Origin: Symsagittifera roscoffensis
Lineage: Eukaryota; Xenacoelomorpha; Acoela; Convolutidae
Reading direction: 5' to 3'
NCBI RefSeq assembly: GCF_963678635.1
Contig: NC_087066.1
Coordinates: forward strand, 30,819,301-30,883,300
Length of the DNA stretch: 64,000 nt
The notes below the pieces were generated by a model. The model did no database searches, was not told the DNA's origin, and was given only the letters and a program-made list of their open reading frames with translations. This document shows, in pieces, positions 35,801 to 47,800 of this stretch; position 1 is the first letter of the stretch; the number at the start of each line of letters is the position of its first letter. Made by a program: the position numbers and the translations under genes.

Positions 35801-38800
35801 CGAACTATAAAAATTTCAAGATTTTCTTCATTTGTTTTGGCCACCTTCTTCTGTTTTTTGTAAAAGATTGCTCTAAAAATCCTTAATCCTTAACCGTCGC
35901 CTGCATCAGTGCACAAACTATTATTTTGAACTTCTTGGGAATTTCGATTGATTTTTGTTTTCCGGATGGTTTTAATGCAACCGTTACAGCATTGCAATCA
36001 TAACAATTATGGCATAATGCAGATTTTAAAAAATGATTTCCATTGGCAGCTAAACTTTTCGCTGTAAAAAATTTGGTATTTTTTTAGTCGTTTCTAACAC
36101 ATTTTGCTATCAAATTTAACAAATTTTTACGTTAAATGATGGAAACAGTATATTTTAGAAAATTAGAGGTCCCTGATTAAAATAATGCGTAAAGGCAAAA
36201 CGGCTGTTCAGCTTCCAATTGCGTCTTAAAGAGAAGGCAGATGGAAAGATGAAAGAACTAATTGCAAAAACAAATAAAAATTAACTACAAAAGTGAAGAG
36301 TGACCTTTAAGTAAAAAGCAATACGTGAAAAAAGTTTTATTGAAAGGTAAATCAGGTGCGTAATTCCAATATCGATAATTATTTTACATTCTTAACGAAT
36401 TGAAAAGAGAACCTTTGAAAAATCACCTGGTTTGATGAAATTTTCATCACAGAGCAACTTTTTTTATCATCTTCCCTTCATTGGCACTTCTTTTCAAAAG
36501 CTTAAGTGAAAACGAACATTTTTTTTGGGTTATTTGTGTGTTTTGTTTCTTGGATCATTTTTGACTCTAGTTATTGTTCAAAATATTCTTACTTTCATTG
36601 AGGAAGCTAAGAAACTTTTTCAAGCAGTGTTCAACCTTGAATTACATTATTCCTTTTCCATATACGGATGTTAATGGGTCTATGCAAATTTTCCACTATC
36701 CAGTTGCTCTTATTCCCAACCCGAGAAATTATGCTGAAAGACATTTCCTGAATTTAACTTGCAAAAATGAAAACCGAATTTTGTTCAATCACCAAACGGT
36801 TTCTGTGTCTTTGGAAGATGTTGAAAACCTACTTTCGGCAGCAAGTCTCGTTGAGTCGACTAAAATTTATAAGACATACTTTGGGCTTAGACCTACTGAT
36901 CTTTTGACAGGCGGTCATAGGTAAATAGTGCATGCAAATTGAACCAATTCTGAATAATACATTTTTGGAGTCACATTTTTTGGAGTTTTGACACGTTATA
37001 CAGAGTAAACTAGCTTTTTGAAGTAAAGCGGTAACAACATTACGATGAATATTTCATTTTCAAAACTCTAGATAGACTTCAGAAACTCAAGACTTCATTC
37101 TTCAAAACTCCAGTTGACTTTTTTTGTTCAAGTTTAGATAAAGATAAAAATAGTAGTTTTTGTGCGCTAAAAATAGTTGTTGTACTGGAAGCGAACCAAA
37201 AATTGAATGGAAAAAATGCTGCCAATCACTTTTCAGAAAAATTTTTACACCCAAAATGACTTACTGGTAAGGCTTTTCCCTCTGTTTAATTTCTGACAGT
37301 ATGTCAAAACTTTCGGATACCTTTGTTCCATATTCACACACTCCAAGCATGCTATTCAATTGCACGTGTCTCGTCGACAATTTTTCTTGCTGCATATCTT
37401 ATATATATTTTAGAATAATTAATAAGTTTTTAAATTTTAAAAATTTTAAGTAATTTGTATTATTGGGACATTTATAGGGCTTTGATGACTTAGGGGAGCG
37501 GCGGTGAAGTGGTTACACCTCCGCCTCTCAATCGGAAGGTCGGATGTACGAGGTCCACCATGATCCGTGCTCGTTGCTTGAGGGTGAAGCAACATTACCC
37601 AGCCCAAAAAAATAACCAAAAAAATTGCATGTAGTTCTTAAACAGGGGCGCAACAGCGGTTTGCCGTGATGAGCTGTACAGCTCTTGTTTTGGTCCTTTC
37701 CCATGTGGATAAATGGTCTTAATTTTAATCTTACTCCGAGAAACTTTTTGCAGACAAATACGGATTTGTAGGAACCTTAGGTCGGTTCATCTAGTCACAA
37801 ACGTCCTCGACATTCAGCGGAGACTCACAGATAGCTGAAATGATATCAATTTTTTTTCTTCAAATCTATTATCTTTTTTTTCTGTATGAATGTTACTTAG
37901 ATTGAACAATCAGGTCCATATGAGACAATACTTAATAGAAAGTTCTCAGCGGCGCTTCAACAGGTTGAATTACCTTCTGCGCTTGCTCAAGTTGGTGCTC
38001 TCTCAATGATAAGTTCTCTATATTGTTGGATTATTGCACTACTTGAAACAAATTTATTATATTTTATTATTATATTCCTTTACTCTTCGTCCATTTACGA
38101 GCTTATTTCGGTTTTGGATAACGTCAATTATATGGGGGTTCTCAGAAGACTGGCTGCTACTTTTCTCTTGACGTCGGAAAGAATGTACTCGATGTACAAG
38201 CGGTTTGTGGCAAAGAATTGGAACGAATCGTGACAATATATGGTTTACGATGATTTTTAACTTCAACTATTTCATTTCGTGAGTTTTTCGTTTTAGCTAG
38301 CAATCCAAAAACTAGTTTGAATGAGAATAAGCCTTTTCCAGTAATGTTTTTTTAACGTTTCTTGATTTTCGGTTGATTGCACTCAGACTGAGGCATGCTA
38401 TTTATTTATAATTCGTCCTTATACGATCGCTGAAATGATCATTGTCAGACTGAACCTTTGCGGATAATCCGGATGATTGCGCAAATGCTCAACATAAAGT
38501 CGCGACGTAAAATCCGGCCAGTCATGATGTAAACTCAAAACAGTCGTGACATTAACTTCAGCCGATCACATAAAATAGTGTTATAAGCAGTGTTAAAATA
38601 ACTTAATACGGTTGCTAACAGGGGCGGATCTAGGAATTTCTCGAGGGGGGGGGGCGGATTTTAAAAAAATTTCGAAAATTTTGACGACCTTTTTTTTTAG
38701 GTCGATCAAATTGATTTTCCGAGCTCTACTAAAGCACAAAAGACGCTGTTTTGGCCAAATTTTCTGCGCCGCAGGCAAATTTTGAAAAAACAGGTCACAA

Positions 38801-41800
38801 AAGCCGTTTATGGGCACTTTTTGGGAAGTTTTGACAAAAAAATCGCGTTTTTTTTTTGGCGCGCGCTCCCCCTCAAAGTTAGTATATATTGGCGCCAAAG
38901 GCGCCTTTAGAAAAATTTAAAGGTCGGTCGGCCAAAAATAAATTTCTTAAAAAGTACCAAAGGAGGGACCTTTTGGGTCGGCAGGGGGTCGAATACCTGA
39001 GGAAGAGAAAGCGTCCCCCCCCCCCCTAAATCCGCCCCTGGTTGCTAACATTATTTCTGAAAAATTTTCAATGCTACAGTTTGTTTCAATTTTTCAAGTT
39101 GAATTTTGTGCTCACAGAAAAAAAAATAAATAGTGTTTGATTTGTCTAAATCCATTTAAATTTGTCTAAAACCCCGTTACATATGAGCTGTATGGTCTAA
39201 AAATATCCACAGGTTCCATATGTTAAAAAATTTCGTAGCCAAGGAAAAGATAGAAAGGCTAAAAAAAGTATGTCCAAATACTGAGCATGATGATCTTTCT
39301 TGTAAAATTGTCCATTTTCTATCCGAGTTGAGTTGCCAGTAATAATTTTCAATGAAAAATTGCAAGCATCAACTTCAAAAAATTTTCCCGGATGATTTTG
39401 TTGCTAATTTACTAAATCAGCGATTATTTATTGAAAAATATAATATCTTATTATAAACTACTGCAAACTCATCGTTGAAATATATATATTTTATCAAAGC
39501 GATTTTATCATAAACATAAATAACCCATAGAAAAAAAACAATTGAGGACAAAATCCACTTTCAATTTCGAAAATTTTGTTGAGTGTCTTGTTTTATGCTA
39601 AAAATGGTTTTCTAGCTCAATTTTTTTTGAAAGGTTTCAAAAAATACTCTTTTTTTTTGGGAACTCGGCAATCGTAATGGATTCTGCGGACGTTGAAGTC
39701 TTTGAAAAGTTTAAGAAAATCCGAGTTTCAGTGGAATTTTAAAAATTTCGAACGAAACTTCCAGCTCTGAAATTTGCAAAAAGCAAAAAACTAAAAACTT
39801 TTTAATAATAAATTCCTAAATCATTAAAGAATCATTGCTAACTCAGCACTCACATTTGCTATAACTGCGAAGAATTAAAAACTCTTCGGTTTTTATTCGC
39901 TAAAAAGTTTGTTCTTTCCAGCTATGAACCAGTGCTAATTCAGCTGTGAAATTTGCTATTTGGGTAAATATTTAGCCCTAAATCATCAATGGTGACCAAT
40001 ATTTTTTCAATTTTTTCTATTTTTCATTGGAAACATGAAATATATATTTTTATTGCCGTTTTTTTCCAAGTTCAGGAAAAAAGAGACGAAGAGAGTCAGG
40101 GTAGAACCTTTTGCCCTCGATCACCCACAAAAAAAAATTTTTTGTAAAAAAAAAAGCTTCGTGAATGTTCAATGAATGTTTGACATTTGCAAATTAAATA
40201 TATTAGAATTGTTGCCAAAATATTCTGCGCTATTGAACGGCAGCCGGGTTTCTTATCTTTTGCCGGGTTTCTTATCCCCCGCTTGGCCGATCTTCTTTGA
40301 AATTTGCTAGCATGTTAAGAATACTACACTCAAAGTAGCGAGCGCAGTCCTAATTGACTACTTGGTTATATCACAACTGGTTAGATGGTTAGAACTCACG
40401 CATGGTTAGATCCCTCATCTCGTTGATCCAGTTGTACTCCAGATGCTGCTCGGATATGCCGATGGAGTACCAGACTAGGGCGAACCAGTGGGCGAAGAGG
40501 AGGAAGATGGAGAGGAACATGAGGAGTTGTCCGCCCGCGTACTCCATGTAGTGGTCCAGTCGTCTGATCACTCGCACTAGTCTGAGAAGACGCACTAATT
40601 TGATCAGGCGCAGCTGAGTGAAGATCTGAAATATCTCACGTTTTTTTTTTACTCAATCAGCCCGGAGGCCTAACCCTGAAGTTAATTATTTAGGTTGATA
40701 AGAGTGCAAATCTCTTACAAGTCACAGATGAAATAACTCACACAGAATTTTGCTGCGATAAGCACAAATAAGACGGCTTATGGTCCTTAATTCGTTCATA
40801 GTATATGTCAATTTTTTTGAAGTCAAATTAATACCCTAGTCTTTTGAAGTAAATTTCTAACACATTTGACGTTTTCATGAATTCGTTATAAATGTAATAT
40901 TGCAAGTAAAATATGTAAGATATTCTCGCAATGTTTCGCAAATCTGCGGTAGTTAATGGCGATATCGATACGTGTTTGTTGGTGATGAAATGGTTCAAAA
41001 CTACAGTAAAGACACAAAGTGGATTTTGTCCTCTTTTTGTAGTCTTTTTAAAATTATTTTTGTGTTTGAGATAATTTGCTTTAGCTTGAATTATCTATCA
41101 GCACAGCACTGTATTACGATGTTTAAGAAGAAGAAGAAAATTTATAAAGCTATAAAGCTATAAACAATTAAATACTATTTCTCTTTTTTAACAAATACTT
41201 CTGTTAGACAGCCAACAAGCCCATTTGGGTTGAGCACGGCTGCCGTTTAGACAAAATCGACATTTCCAGTAGTAGTACATACCGCCTTCTCGTTGGTGTC
41301 GATCTGCTCTATTATCATGTCTATCATCTCCAGGGGCACTGAGGAGATGAGGTCTAGGGCGAACCAACCCTTGATGTAATTGTTCCTGATCCTCTTCGAG
41401 TCACTCACCACCTCACCCCCTATGTGCACATACGTGGTCCGGAACGAAATCACTATGTCTAAAACAAACAGAATAAACGTTTTTTCCTGTTCTTTTTTGG
41501 TCTCAAAGTCATGGATGAGCTTATGGTAGCGCAAGTCTTTGACCTAGCTGTAGCATTTGTTTTTTATTGGCGTTAATGAAAGTTATCAGCTTAGGCTTCA
41601 AAATAAGATAATTTAAACGTATAAATTGTGACTGCTTTACTTGTCTCAATTCCACATATTTTTGTCAAAAAGGGCCTCAATTGACAAACTGAAAAGTTTT
41701 TTTGAGTACCTTGGACAAGTGTTTTAACGAATCTATCATCTACTGAATAGTACCACTGATTGCTTTAGATACATAAATTTTAATTTAATTTAACGAAATA

Positions 41801-44800
41801 ACCAAAATTGTTATTTTTGCAGACTGATTTTTAGTAGACTGAACACAATTAACAAGACAAATTGCTGTTTTTAAAGTCGGGAATGGCATGTAGCAACCAC
41901 TTTCTCTGCTGTGCTTACATTCGGCACGTATGTTATATTGCGCGTAAATCAGTAGTTGCAGCTTCTTGTTCCGATTTTCGAAGAAAATGGAATATTTATG
42001 CTCGGTGTGGTTTTTTTTCAGTCAATTTTTGAAATAATAATTTTCGACAAAATTTTTTTTATACCCCATTGAAGATATCGACTTCCTGAAATCAATTTTA
42101 AAAAGATATTTTAGCTTCAATTGTTTTTATAAAGTTCTGGTGGTTTGAAACTTGCCAAAATGCCCATGTTCTGAACTAAATTATGCGCGCTTTGAGGAAT
42201 TTATTCATATTACTGAGAGCATAACTCGAATTATTTTTGCATTGCGAATTATCCTATACATCAAAATCGTTCCAAATTGAATTGAAGGCTAATCAAATCG
42301 GTCGTATTAATTTGCTACTGCTCAATATTTCACAGTTTGATATTTTCCAATTTTTATGGGCCTTCAATAATTAGGGCTTGACCCTGATATACGAGCAGTC
42401 TTGCTTAGATTAATCATTTATTGAAAATAATAGAAATTCGTTAACAAAGCCTGAAATATTTCCCCTAGTTAGGGAAGTTCAACAACAGATTAAACGTTTA
42501 TTGTTCCGGCTTTCGTAACGAAAGTAACGGAATATTTGTGCTTGGGGTTGTTTTTTTAAGACAAATTTCGACTTTTCAACTAGCTATATCTGTTGGAATT
42601 TTTTAAATATCATTCAAAAGATATTGTTGCTCTGAGCTCAAATTAAAAAAATATATTTTACAAATGATCGTTTTCCGTAAATTATGGGAGTTGAAAGATT
42701 GCCACTTTAGCCAATTTGGGGAAACTGATGCGCTATTGATTAAGCGGTGATCTAATACGTCTTGAAATCGTTCCAAATTGTTTGAATGAAGCTCATGTGC
42801 CATAATTGATTTGTTAATAGGAGCGGAAATTATCATTTTGTAATTTATATGGCGTGTGGGAGGATGATTTTTAAGTGATCCATTGACCGTAAAAAGCAGT
42901 CGGAACATTCAGGGCTCCGCGCTGATACGAGCAGTCTTGCTTACAACTGTCAACAAAAAATGCGTCAGTTGTATAAAATTTTTGTGTTTTATAATTCCTA
43001 CAAATTATTCTTTAAATTAGGCATATTAAACGTTGGATTTATTTTTTTGGACTTTTGTTTGAATTCATACTTGGATTTGGTTCAGGTCTTCATATCGCAC
43101 AGATAATGTGTTGTTGGAAAAATGCATGTCCAGGCTTTCCCGACTTTATGTTCAAACTTTCATTTTCTTAAGTTCAGGTTTTGGTGACTTTATGCTTCAT
43201 GTAAAATTTTTTGCAAAATTAGTTTCAATTTTCAAGCTTTCTGCCGTTAAGTTTTCATATATTTGGATTTTTGCAGATATATAACCTGAATTCAGACTTT
43301 GGGTCTGGGTTTAGACATGATGCAAATTTCAAATGTTCTGGGTAAGCCGCGGCCTTCAACCCGGGAGCTACAAAGTTAACAAGACTGCTCGCATCAGATA
43401 AAAAACCTTGAATGATCTGACTGTTTTTTAATGTCTATGAAGCAGTGTTTGCTTAAAAAATTTTTTGACATTTTTAGAAAAAAAAATTCAAAATTTTTGA
43501 GTTATTTTCTACATCATCCCCCACATGTCATATAAAGTACAAAGTGATTATTTTTGTTCCTAGTAAAGTAAAAACTAAGACAAATAGCCTGTTTCAAATC
43601 AATTGCAACAATTTTTTTGAGGCTTAAAAGTCCGCTTACGCGTTGAAAGCGCGAGATATATCGCTCGTTAATTGTCCCTAATTGGCCAGATTGGCAATGT
43701 CTAAACCCCCATATTTTTACAAAAGAAGATCATTGGTCGAAATTTGTCGAAAACGCGCGATATATTCCGAGCTATTAACGCGTAAACGAGATTTAATCCG
43801 TCTTAGAAATGGATCCAAATTGGCTCAAGGTAGCTTATATGCCTTAACTGATTTGTTAATAGGAGCAAAATCTATCACTTAGTACTTATTACGACGTGTG
43901 GGGTGATGATTTAAAAAAAAAAACCAAATTTTTGAAGAAAAAAAAATTTCATTTTTTTATTCACATTTAATTTTTTTAATGTTTTTACTGCTCCATAAAA
44001 CTTAAAAAACAGTCGTAATATTCAGGGCTCCACCCTGATACTAGCAGTCTTGCTTACATCTGTCAACAAAAAATGCGTCAGTTGTATATAATTTTTGTGT
44101 TTCATAATTCCTACAAATTATTCATTAAATTAGGCAAATTAAACGTTGGATATATTTTTTTGGGTTTCTGTTTGAAATCATGCGTGGATTCGGTCCAGGT
44201 CTTCATATCGCACAGATAATGTGTTGTTGGAAAAATGCAAGTCCAGGTTTTCCCGACTTTATGTTCAAACTTTCGCTTTCTTAAGTTCAGATTTTGGTGA
44301 CTTTATGCTTCATGTAAAATTTTTTGCAAAATTAGTTCCAATTTCAAGATTTCTGCCCTTAAGTTTTCATATGATTGGATTTTTGCTGATATATAACTTG
44401 AATTCAGATTTTCGCGACTCAAAATCTGGTCGCGACTATGCAATTTGGGTCTGGGTTTAGTTATGATGCAATTTTCAAATGTTCAGGGTATGTCGCGGCT
44501 TTCAACCCGGGAGCTACAATGTTAACAAGACTGCTCGTATCAGATAAAAATCTTGGTTGATCCGACTGTTTTTTAATGTCTATGAAGTAAGGTTTGCTTT
44601 AAAAATTTTTTGACATTTTTAGAAAAAAAAATTCAAAATTTTTGAGTTATTTTCTACTTCATCCCCCACATGTCATATAAAGTACAAAGTGATAGGTTTT
44701 GCTCCTAGCAAAGTAAAAACTAAGACAAATAGCCTGTTTCAAATCATTTGCAACAATTTTTTTGAGGCTTAAATATCCGCTTAATTGTTGAAAGCGCGAG

Positions 44801-47800
44801 ATATATCGCTCGTTAATTGTCCCTAATTGGCCAAAACGGCAATGTCTAAACCCCCATATTTTTACGAAAGAAAGTCATAGGTAAATTTTTTTTTCCAAAT
44901 TTGAGCTCAAATTAACTATACTTTTTGAATAAAATCGAAAATCGTCAAAAATGGCTAGTTAAAAAGTCGAAATTTGTCGAAAACCCGCGATATATTTCGA
45001 GCTATTAACGCGTAAACGAGATTTAATCCGTCTTAGAAATCGTTCCAAATTGCTTCAAGGAAGCTTATATGCCTTTACTGATTGGTTAGTAGGAGCAAAG
45101 TCTATCACTTAGTACTTATTATGACGTGTGGGGTGATGATTTAAAAAAATCAAATTTTAGAAAAAAAAATTTCATTTTTTTATTTACATTTATTTTTTTA
45201 AATGTTTTTACTGCTCCATAAAACTTAAAAAGCAGTCAGAATATTCAGGACTCCACCCTGATACGAGCAGTCTTGCTTACATCTGTCAACAAAAAATGCG
45301 TCAGTTGTATATAATTTTTGTGTTTCATAATTCCTACAAATTATTCATTAAATTAGGCATATTAAACGTTGGATATATTTTTTTGGACATCTGTTTGAAA
45401 TCATGCATGGATTCGGTTCAGGTCTTTATATCGCACAGATAATGTGTTGTTGGAAAAATGCATGTCGAGGCTTTCTCGACTTTATGTTCAAACTTTCGCT
45501 TTCTTAAGTTCAGATTTTGGTGACTTTATGCTTCATGTAAAACGTTTTGCAAAATTAGTTTCAATTTTCAAGATTTCTGCCCTTAAGTTTTCATATAATT
45601 GGATTTTTGCTGATATATAACCTGAATTCAGATTTTTGCGACCCAAAATCTGGTCGCGACTATGCAATTTGGGTCTGGGTTTAGACATGATGCAATTTTC
45701 AAATGTTCAGGGTAAGTCGCGGCTTTCAACCCGGGAGCTACAATGTTAACAAGACTGCTCGTATCAGATAAAAATCTTGGTTGATCCGACTGTTTCTTAA
45801 TGTCTATGAAGTAAGGTTTGCTTTAAAAAATTTTTGACATTTTTAGAAAAAAAAATTCAAAATTTTTGAGTTATTTTCTACTTCATCCCCCACATGTCAT
45901 ATAAAGTACAAAGTGATAGGTTTTGCTCCTAGTAAAGTAAAAACTAAGACAAATAGCCTGTTTCAAATCATTTGCAACAATTTTTTTGAGGCTTAAATAT
46001 CCGCTTAAGCGTTGAAAGCGCGAGATATATCGCTCGTTAATTGTCCCTAATTGGCCAAAATGGCAATGTCTAAACACCCATATTTTTACGAAAGAAGATC
46101 ATAGGTGAATTATTTTCCAAATTTGAGCTTAGATTAACTATACCTTTTGAATAAATTAGAAAATTGTCAAAAATGGCCAGTTAAAAAGTCGAAATTTGTC
46201 TGAAGAAAAAAAACCCACCCGAGCACAAATATTCCGTTACGTTTGTTATCAAAATCGAAACAATAATTGTCTAAGCAAGAAACATCGATTTTAACGAAAT
46301 AATTGGTTCATAACACAAATAAAGATTTGCTCACAATTCCTTCGCGGTCTCTTGTAACAAGTTTGTACCAAAGGGAGGATCTGGGACTTTTTTGAGAGGG
46401 GGAGAAATTTGTTATTTTTTTTAAGTTGACCTATTTAATTTTTGGACCTCTCCAAAAACACCATAAAGACACTCTTTCGCAGAAAGTTTCTGGGCCGCAG
46501 GCAAGTTTTAGAAGAAGAAATGGACCAAAATAGCCTTTTTCAGATTTTTTAGCAAGGTTTTAGCGCATTTTAAAACTTTTAGGGTCGGCCCCAAATGGAT
46601 CTTAATAGTGCTAAACTATTGGCCCTTTGAGTAGCGAGGGGGTCAAATTCCTGAGGGGAAGAGGGCGCCCAAACCGAAACCTCATTACGCCCTTTCCTTA
46701 ACAGGCCCCTGATTTCCAGCCTATAACTTTACACGCCCTTCAACGTTTGACCTTGTTCAAAATTCACACCATGTATTGATTACCCTCTCCCCGTATGAAA
46801 TAGGGAGGAGGGCGGGTTTGTGGATGTTAGCATTAATATCCCAAACTGTGGATGTGTTGTGAATATAAGACTAGCCTATGATGAATGCAGTGTCCACACA
46901 CAAGTCTATGATGCCGACGAACACATCCTCCTGGGCCACCTCGTACACTATCTCAAATGGCACCATGATTGCAGTGTACACTGTCAGCATGAACAGAACC
47001 TGAACAGACAGACTCACAAGTTACAACACGAGCAAAGACTGCAAACCAATCTGTTTTTGAGGTAATGAATGAAGCAGGTGATAGTCTTACACGATACACG
47101 AGAGATAATCAATCGCCAGAGGCAGATTTAGGGGGCGGGGGGGGGGGGGGGGGGAGGACGCTTTCTCTTCGGGATTCGACCCCCTGCCGAATCAAAGGGT
47201 CGTCCCTTTGTACTATTTTAAGATATCAATTTTTGGTGACGGACTCTAAAATTTTTCTGAAGGCGCCATTCGCGCCAATATATTACAAACTTGAGGGGGA
47301 GCGCGCGCCGAAAAAACGCAGTTTATTGGTCAAAATTGTCCAAAAAAGTGCCTAAAAAATGCTTTTTTGGCCTGTTTTTTTTAAGTTTTACCTGGGGTGC
47401 AGGAAAATTTGGCCACAACAGGAACTCTTTTTAGTGCTTTGGGAGAGCTCGGGAAATCAATTTGCTCGACCAAAAAAAAGGTCGACAAAATTTTCAAACA
47501 TTTTTTGAAAATCCGCCCCCTCCCTCGAGAAAATCCTAGATCCGCCCATGTCAATCGCCTTTGCTTGAGTTTCGGGTTATTTACAAAAACAAAAATTACT
47601 CAATTTTTGAGTACTAATTCTTAGAACAAAAAAAATTAAGCAAGGAAATTACTATTTTTAGGTAACAATTAAGTCAAAGTGACTGAAAGAAAACTGTTTA
47701 AAGAAGTTTTTGCAGCAAAATTAGTTGCGAAAAACTCAAAATCCAATCAGCTGAGCGAGAAAGAAAATCGGAAAAAAAAATCTTTTGTTTTCTTTAATTA

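Larger units (their letters stand above)
23948..40399 (-). other. eag: 16.4-kb eag intron hosting nested genes
   Basis: Separates the S4-S5 exon from the pore exon. On the plus strand it contains an unrecognised two-exon gene and its broken paralogue. Many family A copies lie at 26872-31253, and a hAT MITE at 38619-39040. Stretches with nothing recognised are 23948-24700, 31260-32600, 32940-33150, 33330-35500, 35720-36500 and 39050-40399. Confidence 0.8.
41459..46875 (-). other. eag: 5.4-kb eag intron with family A array
   Basis: Intron between the S1 and S2-S3 exons, with a GC donor. It is occupied mainly by family A copies and the tandem triplication (41967-46265), then by an eroded hAT-type MITE (46380-46700). 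No coding exon was seen. Confidence 0.8.

Noticed and set aside
37918-38060. Similarity of the paralogue's hydrophobic exon to dual-oxidase maturation factors (DUOXA)
   Set aside because: A few residues around the Cys-Trp in the membrane helix look alike, but flanking sequence and overall architecture do not match, so no family is claimed.
36510-38233. A second intact copy of the unrecognised glycoprotein gene
   Set aside because: It lacks about 50 codons in exon 1, has lost the exon 2 acceptor, and carries an in-frame stop where the other copy has Tyr.
47065-47355. A 96-codon plus-strand frame with a polyglycine run
   Set aside because: The glycines come from the guanine homopolymer inside the hAT-type MITE at 47117-47550.
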